The notes under the pieces are model-generated. The model saw nothing but the letters and a program-made list of their open reading frames with translations. It was not told the origin of the DNA and did no database searches. Position numbers and translations under genes: made by a program. DNA of 6,885 nucleotides from Candidatus Thorarchaeota archaeon (GTDB lineage: Archaea; Asgardarchaeota; Thorarchaeia; Thorarchaeales; Thorarchaeaceae), in contig JAEORG010000456.1 of the NCBI GenBank assembly GCA_016841005.1, forward strand, positions 1-6,885, written 5' to 3'. Numbering within the stretch: position 1 is the stretch's first letter; the number at the start of each line of letters is the position of its first letter. Below, piece after piece: positions 1-6,796 of this stretch.

Positions 1-483
1 ATAGGACAAATTGACCTCTTTTGGTGGTTCTGTGTCAGCATCCTTTATTATTCCTTCGTAAACCAAGGAATCATCGAGCTCTTTCGAATCAAGAGAAATC
101 CAGTATTTTACCTCCACTTTTTTCTTCAGTTCAAATACAACACTGGCCATACTTGAATCAAAGAGCATGATATTGGGTGTTAGATCCTCAACTAAACCGA
201 CCAACTCTTGGGCAACCAGACGCCAGTTTAATGGGCTGAAAATGCCGCCACACTTTTGGCAACCAAAAAAGGCTTCCCAGTATTCTATGCTATTCTGAGC
301 AAGAATGCACAGCCTATCTCCTTTCCGGAATTTGAACTCCTGCTGAAGGGAATTTGCAGCTTGATTCGCTCGTCCATTGAATTCTCTATATGTGTACCTC
401 TTTCCTGAGCTTGCGTCAACTAGAGCCTCGGCTTCAGGAGAGAAGACATTCCTCTTTGATAGATAGTCGAACTGATTTGCCAC
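1..483 (-). CDS. AMP-forming acyl-CoA synthetase (ANL superfamily), N-terminal part only
   Basis: The 161 visible residues are the start of an AMP-binding acid:CoA ligase, which adenylates a carboxylic acid with ATP and transfers the acyl group to CoA in the cytoplasm. Seen in sequence: an early YTYREFNGRANQAANSL stretch (about residues 30-46), KGDRLCILAQNSIEYWEAFF (54-73), and the family-typical FSPLNWRL (82-89) followed by a region matching the end of the first subdomain. The ATP-binding P-loop, the catalytic core and the C-terminal lid would lie beyond the left edge, so activity and acyl specificity cannot be judged. The PLNWRL element is common in medium/long-chain and aromatic acid ligases, which is only a hint. 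The start is the GTG at 483-481, chosen because AAGGG (490-494) lies six bases upstream; another in-frame GTG at 516-514 has no such site. It is the last visible gene of the cluster, 87 bases after the KASIII-like gene. Confidence 0.9.
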   Translation of the reverse strand, partial: MANQFDYLSKRNVFSPEAEALVDASSGKRYTYREFNGRANQAANSLQQEFKFRKGDRLCILAQNSIEYWEAFFGCQKCGGIFSPLNWRLVAQELVGLVEDLTPNIMLFDSSMASVVFELKKKVEVKYWISLDSKELDDSLVYEGIIKDADTEPPKEVNLSY

Positions 484-570
484 GGTTATCCCTTCAGTAT
501 AAATTCGATTAATCACTGATTTTCAGAACTACGACTTCTATTACCAATCACAACTCAGATAAAAAACTCA
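484..570 (-). other. Spacer with a small inverted repeat between KASIII-like gene and acyl-CoA synthetase
   Basis: This 87-base AT-rich gap is the longest in the window. A perfect 8-base inverted repeat (ACTCAGAT at 553-560, ATCTGAGT at 579-586) spans the stop codon of the KASIII-like gene with an 18-base loop. In the transcript a run of six U falls inside the loop rather than after the stem, so it does not look like a standard intrinsic terminator. It could be a weak processing or attenuation hairpin, or chance. AAGGG at 490-494 is the probable ribosome binding site of the downstream GTG start. I see no convincing promoter. Confidence 0.25.
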
Positions 571-1590
571 TTACCACCATCTGAGTACTGCAGCAGCCAT
601 GTTATATCCTCCGCCTGATGAGCAGAGGGCGATGTATTCTCCATTTCCCTCTCCTGGAGGTGGAAGTTTCCCTTGGTCAACAGCATCATACATAGCGAGG
701 GCAATACATGCTGAACCAGTATATCCCCATTTGTCCATGACATTATGCGTCTTTTCAAGAGGCGCGCCGAGCTCCTTCATAACAGCCTCTATGGTTCGCA
801 AGTTCACTTGGGTAAAGAAGAACCAATCTATATCTTCAATAGATAGCTTTGCTTTTGCTACGCAATCTCTTGTCAGAACTGGCCAATGCTGTAGGTTTGT
901 ATCTGCAGGAAACCGCTTACGGAAAGCGAGAAAATGACGACGATTCTGAATTGCTTCAACTGTTGGCGGTTCTGCTGTTCCTCCAACGAATACTCCTAAA
1001 TGATCGTGGAACGAACCATCAGCTATAGGTTTGGAGGTGATGAAACCTTCTTTTTCTTCACTAGCTGAGAGTATCATCGCCCCCGCAGCGTCAGCAAACA
1101 GTGTGCAAGTGTAGTGGTCTGTCCAATCAACGAATCTTGTCATCCCATATGCTCCGATGACAAGAATAGAATTAACAGTTGAATCTGTCCTGATGTATCG
1201 AGAGGCTATATCTAGAGAAGTGACTAGACCTGCGCATGCACAATTGACATCAAACGTTCCTGCATTCTTCGCATCAAGCTTATGTTGAACAACCACAGAT
1301 GTCGCAGGAGAGATATAGTCTGGAGTGTCTGTGCTTAAAATTATCAGATCAAGATCTCCTGCATCAATGCCTGCATTTTCTAATGCTTGGCGCCCTGCAT
1401 TAGTTGCAAGATCTGATGTCACTTCATTCTTTGCCATAATATGACGTTCTCTGATGCCCACATTCTTAATCAACCAGTCAGCTGTCCCAGGACGGTTAAG
1501 CATCTGTTCGATGTCTTCATTTGTCAACTTTTTTTCTGGGATATATATCCCTAATCCAGAAACCACAGCTGATCGAATCATATTCAACAT
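571..1590 (-). CDS. FabH/KASIII-like (3-oxoacyl-ACP synthase III superfamily) condensing or acyl-transfer enzyme with altered catalytic residues
   Basis: A 339-residue protein of the thiolase-fold KASIII family, whose members load an acyl group on a Cys and condense it with, or pass it to, a second thioester or other acceptor. Length is close to E. coli FabH (317). Seen: N-terminal VSGLGIYIPEKKLTNEDI (10-27), the GIRERH motif (45-50), LIILSTDTPDYISPAT (82-97), the nucleophile motif FDVNCACAGL (113-122) with Cys119 as the expected active-site Cys, FADAAGAMIL (165-174) and a C-terminal SSGGGYNMAAAVLRW. The position of the catalytic His (HQAN in FabH) reads TQVN (260-263), and the Asn position (GNTS) reads GYTG (289-292), so the canonical Cys-His-Asn triad is not kept. 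Classical decarboxylative condensation is therefore doubtful; acyl transfer or another Claisen-type reaction is possible. ATG 1581 (residue 4), with AAGAG nine bases upstream, is an equally good start. It follows the hydrolase gene after 72 bases, in which I see nothing beyond an 11-codon reading frame. Confidence 0.88.
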   Translation of the reverse strand: MLNMIRSAVVSGLGIYIPEKKLTNEDIEQMLNRPGTADWLIKNVGIRERHIMAKNEVTSDLATNAGRQALENAGIDAGDLDLIILSTDTPDYISPATSVVVQHKLDAKNAGTFDVNCACAGLVTSLDIASRYIRTDSTVNSILVIGAYGMTRFVDWTDHYTCTLFADAAGAMILSASEEKEGFITSKPIADGSFHDHLGVFVGGTAEPPTVEAIQNRRHFLAFRKRFPADTNLQHWPVLTRDCVAKAKLSIEDIDWFFFTQVNLRTIEAVMKELGAPLEKTHNVMDKWGYTGSACIALAMYDAVDQGKLPPPGEGNGEYIALCSSGGGYNMAAAVLRWW

Positions 1591-1662
1591 CTCTTGAGTT
1601 TTTTCTCAGACCGATTGCAATTCTCTTTGCCAAGTATCCATACCAATTGATCTAGGAATCCG

Positions 1663-2481
1663 TCATCCTTTTTCAACTTCATCTATAAAACTCATTACCT
1701 CTTTGTTGAACTCATCGTACTTTTCAATGATGACAAAGTGTGACGCATCTGCTATAATCTTCAATTTTGAATTAGGTATGCGTTCAGCTAGAAGCTCTCC
1801 ATTCTTTGTCGGTACTGCACGATCATTAGCCCCGTGTAGTATAAGTGTCTGCGCAGTTATTTTCTTTAGTTCCAGCTCAGAATCAAAGGCGCTAGTTGCT
1901 GAACTCTGATGTATTTGTGCGTACAATGGTGTTGGTAGTTTTTCAGCCCATGCATCAATTCGCTCTATTACAGACTTGTTTTCTTTGAGGAACTGTGTAC
2001 TGAATGTGGCTCTATAGCGCATTTCTCTAGCTTGCTCCATGGAGATTGTCTCTGTCGGCAGAGCAATTAGTAAAGCCATGGTTTTGTCATCCATGGGAAT
2101 ATAATTGGACCCTCCAAAGTGAGTTGAGGAAAGAATCAAACTTCGCACTTTCTCTGGATATGAAATGGCAATTTGCTGCGCAATCAATCCACCCATTGAG
2201 ATCCCTAAGATGTGTGCATCTTCGATATGTAGTGCGTCCATTAGACCTACCGTATCATTCGCCATCATCTCTATGGTGTAGGGATAGTCCGGTTTGGAGC
2301 TTTTTCCTGCTCCACGGTTGTCAAACACGACACACCTATATTTTTCCTTAAATGCCGGTATTTGTCGAAACCAAATCCAACGATAGCTAGCCCATCCTCC
2401 TATGAGTACGAGGGGCGGATTATCAGGCTGTCCGTGAATCTCATAATAGATATCGATATTTCCGACTTTTGCATATGGCAT
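1663..2481 (-). CDS. Alpha/beta hydrolase (272 aa), substrate unknown
   Basis: A soluble, cytoplasmic alpha/beta-hydrolase fold enzyme without a signal peptide. Seen: an N-terminal strand pair (VGNIDIYYEIHG, 7-17), the oxyanion-hole turn LIGGW (26-30), FDNRGAGKSSKP (53-64), the nucleophile elbow GISMGG (93-98, Ser95), the acid in LHGANDRAVP (Asp220) and the catalytic His in ADASHF (His248). The triad is complete and the length is normal for the family. The overall pattern resembles enol-lactonase (PcaD-like), haloperoxidase-like and thioesterase/ester hydrolases; the sequence alone does not choose among them. Between an acid/amino acid-type transporter and acyl-CoA genes, a role in hydrolysing an ester, lactone, amide or thioester intermediate is a reasonable inference. 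The gene begins five bases after livM, with a strong ribosome binding site inside the end of livM, so translation is probably coupled. Confidence 0.9.
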   Translation of the reverse strand: MPYAKVGNIDIYYEIHGQPDNPPLVLIGGWASYRWIWFRQIPAFKEKYRCVVFDNRGAGKSSKPDYPYTIEMMANDTVGLMDALHIEDAHILGISMGGLIAQQIAISYPEKVRSLILSSTHFGGSNYIPMDDKTMALLIALPTETISMEQAREMRYRATFSTQFLKENKSVIERIDAWAEKLPTPLYAQIHQSSATSAFDSELELKKITAQTLILHGANDRAVPTKNGELLAERIPNSKLKIIADASHFVIIEKYDEFNKEVMSFIDEVEKG

Positions 2482-2486
2482 GTTGG

Positions 2487-4298
2487 TCAGCTTCCTCCTC
2501 TAAGTCTTGACAAGATTCTTTCAAGGAAAGCCAGAAATCTGCGAAGAAGTGATATTAAATGCGATATTTGCCGTGCAACATATGATTTCGTTGCCTGCCA
2601 AACCTCTCGTCTGAAAAGGATGAGCATGAACCCACCTATTATTCCAAGAAATCCCAAGATTCCGAAAGAAATAGGGAGAAGCCTACTGTCTTCTGACAAT
2701 AATAGAATTACACCCACCATACCAAGTAGTCCAAATACCCAGAAGTCAGTATCACCAAATCCAAATTCATATTGACGTATCTTCAAACGTTGTAGTTTTC
2801 CTTTGATAGAATTGAACTTTCGCTGAGTTGAGCCCACAATACCAAGAGGCAAGAAAAGGACAATAATGATGTATAATATTCCTAGTCCAACCAACCAAAA
2901 TCTTCCATCCACGTTTAGTACCACGGTGAAGAAGTTCACTAGATTCAGCTCAGAGTATGCAACTACTCCAGTTCCTAGCAGCGGTCCGAGCAGTGTGCCT
3001 ATGCCTCCAATGATAGTGAAAAGCATTGCATCTATGGTCACTCCAACCCCCAGAGATGTTTCAGGATCAATGACTCTGAGGTAAGGCGAATACAACGCTC
3101 CTGAAAGACCAGCAATTGCTCCACTTATGACAAGTACAACTATCTTGGTACGATAACTATCATAGCCTAAAGCTTCTGCGCGTTCTTCATTTTGTGCAAC
3201 AGCTGTGACCATTCGGCCAAAGGGAGATGCCATTAATCGTTTGATGAATACATAAGTTATCGCAAGACAGGTCAAGGCTAGATAGTACTGCATTGGAATA
3301 TTGAAATAAAAGGTGGATGAATCTTCAATCCAAAGCGCCACCATTTCAGCGATGTTACTTCCAAAGGTAAGAAGCATGCCCAAGACTGCGATCATTATGA
3401 CTGCGATTGGTAGTATGTAGGCAGTCAGTGGGTCGGTCTGCGGAGCTTCATTTGAATCTACTCTACCTTCAGAAGACTGAAGCGGATCACTAACTGATGT
3501 GTCTCTCGCCATCAAGAACAGAAAAATCATCAAAAGAAAAGAAAGTGCCACCAACATAATACCAAGGACGCTTGCCCCGAATGCGATTATAATGCCTAAA
3601 AGAACAACCAGAACTGGAGCGACTAAAGCAATAGCAAATGTATCCATTCTTTTCTTCAAATATTGAATGATCATTCCAATGAAAGCGGCAAGAAGAACAA
3701 AAGCAATTGCCACAAAGAACAGATAGAACGGCCCGGTTCTAATAATGTCTGGAACTGGAACAGTCAAACCTGTTTCTCCGCCAGAAATGCCAGGATTTTG
3801 CGCAAAGAAATTATAGATGAACATAGCGATAGCCAAAGCAATGAATGCAAATGCTGTGCCCCTCATTCTACTGGTCGTCAATCCCATTATAAGTCCAATA
3901 CCAGCACCAACGATTACTGCCAAGAGGATTGTTATAGGATAGGGAATAGCAGCTATGAGATTGAATGGTGGGGGTAGAAAGTCGGGTTGCAGAGTATATG
4001 CCATGACATAAGCACTCACTCCAAAGAGTGCCACATGCCCGAAATTCAAAAGTGACGCTCGTCCTAATTGTAAATCAAAAGACATTGCGAGGAGCCCAAG
4101 AATCATGACCCTCGTCAAGTCATAGATTAGAGACCGAATAGGAGATGTACCAGCTGCAGATCCTAAGGGGAGCATGTATAAGAAGGCTAGAACAGCCACA
4201 AGTGTTCTGTTTTTCGATATTACCGAGGGTATATTTGTAAACTTCATGCGCACTATGTCCAGGAGCGACCTCTCTGCCTTGCTATCGTTCTCGTTCAT
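2487..4298 (-). CDS. livM: Branched-chain amino acid-type ABC transporter permease LivM, strongly enlarged (603 aa)
   Basis: Second membrane subunit of a HAAT-family importer; with LivH it forms the pore. Seen: an N-terminal membrane helix (about 32-47), the LivM signature LLNFGHVALFGVSAYVMAY (83-101), helices at about 121-141 and 147-165, SGGETGLTVP (172-181), the cytoplasmic coupling (EAA-like) loop SPFGRMVTAVAQNEERAEAL (358-377), IAGLSGALYSP (395-405), GGIGTLLGPLLG (431-442) and a closing helix ending in LPLGIVG (483-489). Typical LivM proteins have about 300-350 residues. Here about 140 extra residues (about 188-329) with roughly four membrane helices and a charged loop (265-289) sit between SGGETGL and the coupling-loop helix. 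About 110 more follow LGIVG, with two membrane helices (about 519-535 and 540-562) and an Arg/Lys-rich amphipathic tail. Both additions carry an even number of helices, so core topology can be kept. The reading frame is unbroken. The start overlaps the livH stop by four bases (ATGA). Confidence 0.93.
   Translation of the reverse strand: MNENDSKAERSLLDIVRMKFTNIPSVISKNRTLVAVLAFLYMLPLGSAAGTSPIRSLIYDLTRVMILGLLAMSFDLQLGRASLLNFGHVALFGVSAYVMAYTLQPDFLPPPFNLIAAIPYPITILLAVIVGAGIGLIMGLTTSRMRGTAFAFIALAIAMFIYNFFAQNPGISGGETGLTVPVPDIIRTGPFYLFFVAIAFVLLAAFIGMIIQYLKKRMDTFAIALVAPVLVVLLGIIIAFGASVLGIMLVALSFLLMIFLFLMARDTSVSDPLQSSEGRVDSNEAPQTDPLTAYILPIAVIMIAVLGMLLTFGSNIAEMVALWIEDSSTFYFNIPMQYYLALTCLAITYVFIKRLMASPFGRMVTAVAQNEERAEALGYDSYRTKIVVLVISGAIAGLSGALYSPYLRVIDPETSLGVGVTIDAMLFTIIGGIGTLLGPLLGTGVVAYSELNLVNFFTVVLNVDGRFWLVGLGILYIIIVLFLPLGIVGSTQRKFNSIKGKLQRLKIRQYEFGFGDTDFWVFGLLGMVGVILLLSEDSRLLPISFGILGFLGIIGGFMLILFRREVWQATKSYVARQISHLISLLRRFLAFLERILSRLRGGS
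2491..2500 (-). promoter_or_regulatory. Ribosome binding site for the alpha/beta hydrolase
   Basis: The minus-strand sequence GAGGAGGAAG contains a full GGAGG core and sits about ten to twelve bases before ATG 2481. It lies within the last codons of livM (Arg-Gly-Gly-Ser), which supports this start and indicates coupled translation. Confidence 0.7.
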
Positions 4299-5404
4299 TT
4301 CCCAGTCAGACCTCCTGGCTTTATTATCAAAACAGCTGCCATTATTATGAAAACAATAATGTTGTCAAGAAACGGGATGAAGTATGAAGTGAATTGGATT
4401 GAAAAGCCTACAATCAAAGCGCCAAAGAAAGTACCTTCGAACCGGCCATAATGAGCGCCTCCAACAACAACAATGACAAATGCGTATATAAGATATGTAA
4501 GACCATGACCCGAGTTCGCACCGATCCAAGGGACAAGGATTGCCCCTGATAGTCCTGCAAGACCAGCGCCAATCATGAAAACAATCGTAAATAGCCTTCT
4601 GATATTTGTCCCTAGTGCCTCAACCATCTCTGAATCTTCAATGCCTGCTTGTATCTGAAGTCCGATTCGCGTTTTCCTGAATCCAATGAACATTACTCCC
4701 GCGACTGCTAAACCCAGGAAGATTAGGAAAATTCGGTAAAGTGGAAAAATCACTCCACTTCCCAAATCAAGGATTCCTTGTATGAAGAAGTAGTTTATTT
4801 GCGAATCGTAAATAATGAAATATGTGAATTGCGAAGGACCCCAGCTAATCACAGCAATCTGTGTGATAATAAACATAAAACCAACTGTTAGCAGTATCTG
4901 CGCGATGGGGTTACCATAAAGTCGTCGAATTGTGAAGACCTCTATTCCTCCGCCAATAAGAGCCATAATTACGGTGGCTCCGAGCGCGCTTATGATAAAA
5001 GCCATTATTGATATTGCGAAATAATCTGCTCCGAAGAGCGTATGGAACGGTAGCTCAGTGCTCAGAAATATAGCCTCGGTTTGAAGATAGATTACATAAC
5101 CCATGAAACCTCCCAACATAAAGAAGGCGCCGTGAGCGAAATTTATGACATTACAAAGACCAAAAATCAAGAAAAAGCCAGATACCATCAAAAAGAGCAA
5201 CATGCTGAGTGCAAGTCCATTAACTAAAGATTTGCCAAGTTTCTCAATGAATCCTTCCCATGTATAGACCTGTATCGCAGCTAACGCCAATATGATGGCA
5301 ATAACCACAATTGCTATCCCTGCAGCAAATCTCCTTATAGTTAGAACTTGTGGGCTTTTGACTGTCTGTTCTTCTGGAGCGAGCATTTCCATTTTCGTGG
5401 TCAT
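4295..5404 (-). CDS. livH: Branched-chain amino acid-type ABC transporter permease LivH (369 aa)
   Basis: First membrane subunit of the HAAT importer, pairing with LivM in the cytoplasmic membrane. Seen: a predicted cytoplasmic N-terminus of about 25 residues, a first helix (about 26-46), the family signature FGLCNVINFAHGAFFMLGGF (81-100), further helices at about 128-150 and 168-187, a helix at about 222-241, the coupling loop RIGLQIQAGIEDSEMVEALG (246-265), GAGLAGLSGAILVPWIGA (279-296), the GG turn VVVGGAHYGRFEGTFFGAL (312-330) and the typical ending IIKPGGLTGK. The protein is some 60 residues longer than many LivH proteins, mainly through the N-terminus and the loop around 105-127; the core is normal. 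The ATG overlaps the livF stop by one base (TGATG) and has GGGGGT nine bases upstream (5414-5419), which settles the start. Confidence 0.95.
   Translation of the reverse strand: MTTKMEMLAPEEQTVKSPQVLTIRRFAAGIAIVVIAIILALAAIQVYTWEGFIEKLGKSLVNGLALSMLLFLMVSGFFLIFGLCNVINFAHGAFFMLGGFMGYVIYLQTEAIFLSTELPFHTLFGADYFAISIMAFIISALGATVIMALIGGGIEVFTIRRLYGNPIAQILLTVGFMFIITQIAVISWGPSQFTYFIIYDSQINYFFIQGILDLGSGVIFPLYRIFLIFLGLAVAGVMFIGFRKTRIGLQIQAGIEDSEMVEALGTNIRRLFTIVFMIGAGLAGLSGAILVPWIGANSGHGLTYLIYAFVIVVVGGAHYGRFEGTFFGALIVGFSIQFTSYFIPFLDNIIVFIIMAAVLIIKPGGLTGK
4310..4316 (-). promoter_or_regulatory. Ribosome binding site for livM
   Basis: The minus-strand AGGAGGT lies eleven bases before ATG 4298. It is built from the codons of the conserved Pro-Gly-Gly-Leu end of LivH, so the same bases serve protein and translation signals. 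It supports ATG 4298 as the livM start. Confidence 0.7.
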
Positions 5405-6123
5405 CAGATGCTTACCCCCAAATATTGAGCAACAAGAGCTTTGTTTTCGACGAGCTCAGACATGTTATTACCTTCATGAACAATTTTTCCATTATCAAAA
5501 ATGTAGTAGTTGTCACCCAGCTTGGAAACTGTGCGAAAGTTCTGCTCAACTAGTAGTATGGTCGCAAATTCCTTTAGTCTACTGAGTGAGTCGATTAGAT
5601 TCTTTGCTAGAAGAGGGCTCAAGCCTTCAGTTGGTTCATCGATCAACAACAGATCATTTTCATTCATTAATGCTCGGGCTACCGCAAGCATTTGCTGTTG
5701 ACCGCCCGATAAAGTTCCTGCTTTCTGTTTCATAAACTTCTTCATGTCGGGAAACAAGTCAAAGATTAAGTCCAATCTGCTACTCATTTCTTCTTTTGAG
5801 GTTCCCTTCCTCATCGACACAATTAGGTTCTGTTCAACTGTTAGTGTTCCAAATATTCTTCGGGTATCTGGGACATATCCAATACCTTTGTTGACTATTT
5901 TATGAGTCGGAAGGTTTGAAATCTCCTCACCCTTGAAGAGAATCTTTCCTTCTCTCGGAGGGTGTATCCCAAGTATTGATTTCATAGTGGTGGTTTTACC
6001 AGAACCATTCCTACCTAGTAATAAGGTGACTTCTCCCTCGGGTACGACCAATGAGATTCCTTGCAGTATATAGAAGGAACCAATGTACACATGTGCGTTC
6101 TGTATTTCAAGCAAGTTCTTCAT
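5404..6123 (-). CDS. livF: Branched-chain amino acid-type ABC transporter ATPase LivF (239 aa)
   Basis: One of the two nucleotide-binding subunits that drive the LivHM pore by ATP hydrolysis on the cytoplasmic face. Numbered from the ATG at 6123, the aromatic A-loop is near Tyr13 and the Walker A is GRNGSGKTT (37-45). The Q-loop region reads YVPDTRRIFGTLTVEQNL (83-100), close to the YVPEGRRIF form typical of LivF. The ABC signature LSGGQQQ (138-144) and Walker B LLLIDEP (158-164) are intact, and the D-loop region is EGLSP. The switch position has Gln in LLVEQNF, as is usual in LivF and not a defect. Length is normal. An in-frame GTG at 6132 would add three residues, but AGGTGG (6129-6134) lies five bases before ATG 6123, so the ATG is preferred. 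It overlaps the end of livG by 17 bases. Confidence 0.95.
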   Translation of the reverse strand: MKNLLEIQNAHVYIGSFYILQGISLVVPEGEVTLLLGRNGSGKTTTMKSILGIHPPREGKILFKGEEISNLPTHKIVNKGIGYVPDTRRIFGTLTVEQNLIVSMRKGTSKEEMSSRLDLIFDLFPDMKKFMKQKAGTLSGGQQQMLAVARALMNENDLLLIDEPTEGLSPLLAKNLIDSLSRLKEFATILLVEQNFRTVSKLGDNYYIFDNGKIVHEGNNMSELVENKALVAQYLGVSI

Positions 6124-6796
6124 CTGTACCACCTAAATATGCTGTCAATACTTGTTCATTCTTCTGAATCTCTTTTGGAGGACCTCTTGCAATCAATCTC
6201 CCCTCTGATAAAACAAAGATTTCCTCACTCAGATTCATGACAATATCCATTTTGTGTTCAACTACTAGCAATGTAAGCTGGTCCCCATACGATTCTTTGA
6301 CTCTCAGAATAGCTTTAATGACATCTGGAATTTCCTCAATAGCCATTCCTGCAGCTGGTTCGTCTAGCAAAAGGAGTCGCGGTTCGGTGGCAAGTGCCAT
6401 CGCAATCTCGAGTTTTCTTTGTTCAGCGTGAGGTATTAGAGCAGCTGGGATATACAATCTTGTAGGATCAAGGCCTACAATTGTTGCGATATCAAGTACT
6501 TTCTCATGGAACTTATCATACGAGCTGGCTTTCCTGAGCATTCCCATGAAATTCACTCTTGAGCCACTGCAACCTTGTGCTGCCAACCGGATATTTTCGA
6601 AAGTTGTCTGATACGGGAAGATGTTCGTGATTTGATAGGACCTTGAAATGCCCTGTCGTGTCCGTTGATGCATTGAAAATCCAGTGATGTCCTGGCCTTC
6701 AAAATATATTCTCCCAGAGGAAGGCGGAAACACTCCTGTAATTAGGTTGAAGAAGGTTGTCTTGCCCGATCCATTTGGGCCAATTATTGCTTTTAT
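6107..6796 (-). CDS. livG: Branched-chain amino acid-type ABC transporter ATPase LivG, 5' end missing or disrupted
   Basis: Second nucleotide-binding subunit of the importer. The recognisable part is 229 residues, from [20 protein letters not shown] (Walker A intact, 6796 leftward) to LGGTDEELA. Other motifs, numbered from the ATA codon at 6796: Q-loop SYQITNIFP (53-61), signature region [16 protein letters not shown] (120-135), Walker B LLLLDEP (141-147), D-loop region AAGMAIEE and switch His in LLVVEHKMD (His181). About 25-30 residues that normally precede Walker A (first strands and the A-loop aromatic residue) are absent. In frame upstream come only Ser-Ile-Ser-Thr-Pro and a TGA at 6814-6812, with no ATG, GTG or TTG. 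The first in-frame GTG (6733) lies after Walker A and would give a non-functional ATPase. The cause may be a base deletion, a rearrangement or a chimeric sequence end. The signature carries Pro and Ala at the Ser and second Gly positions; Pro there is common in LivG, Ala less so as far as I recall. Confidence 0.88.
   Translation of the reverse strand: MKAIIGPNGSGKTTFFNLITGVFPPSSGRIYFEGQDITGFSMHQRTRQGISRSYQITNIFPYQTTFENIRLAAQGCSGSRVNFMGMLRKASSYDKFHEKVLDIATIVGLDPTRLYIPAALIPHAEQRKLEIAMALATEPRLLLLDEPAAGMAIEEIPDVIKAILRVKESYGDQLTLLVVEHKMDIVMNLSEEIFVLSEGRLIARGPPKEIQKNEQVLTAYLGGTDEELA
6129..6134 (-). promoter_or_regulatory. Ribosome binding site deciding the livF start
   Basis: The minus-strand AGGTGG lies five bases before ATG 6123 and overlaps the alternative GTG at 6132. 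This favours the ATG, which also places the first beta strand ([10 protein letters not shown]) at the usual distance from the N-terminus. It sits inside livG codons. Confidence 0.5.

Noticed and set aside
496..505. TATA-like stretch (minus strand TTTATAC) as an archaeal promoter for the acyl-CoA synthetase
   Set aside because: It lies about 16-20 bases from the start codon, too close for a TATA box feeding a transcript with the observed ribosome binding site, and no transcription factor B element is evident.
553..586. Inverted repeat around the stop codon of the KASIII-like gene as an intrinsic terminator
   Set aside because: The stem is only 8 bp, the loop is 18 bases and the U run lies in the loop instead of after the stem. 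A repeat of this size is expected by chance in a window this long.
555..758. Minus-strand open frame of 67 codons overlapping the end of the KASIII-like gene
   Set aside because: It is out of frame inside a clearly coding region and has no recognisable motif.
1591..1662. Short reading frame of 11 codons starting ATGGATACTTGG between the hydrolase and KASIII-like genes
   Set aside because: It has no clear ribosome binding site and no conserved feature; a frame this short is expected by chance.
2362..2775. Plus-strand open frame of 137 codons
   Set aside because: It lies opposite livM and the hydrolase, both of which have full family motifs; its product shows no recognisable domain and it has no convincing ribosome binding site. 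The other plus-strand open frames (for example 599-937, 3663-3977, 5292-5585) are shadows of the same kind.
5404..6796. Gln instead of His at the switch position of LivF as a loss of function
   Set aside because: LivF proteins, including that of E. coli as I recall it, normally carry VEQN at this place, so it is a family trait.
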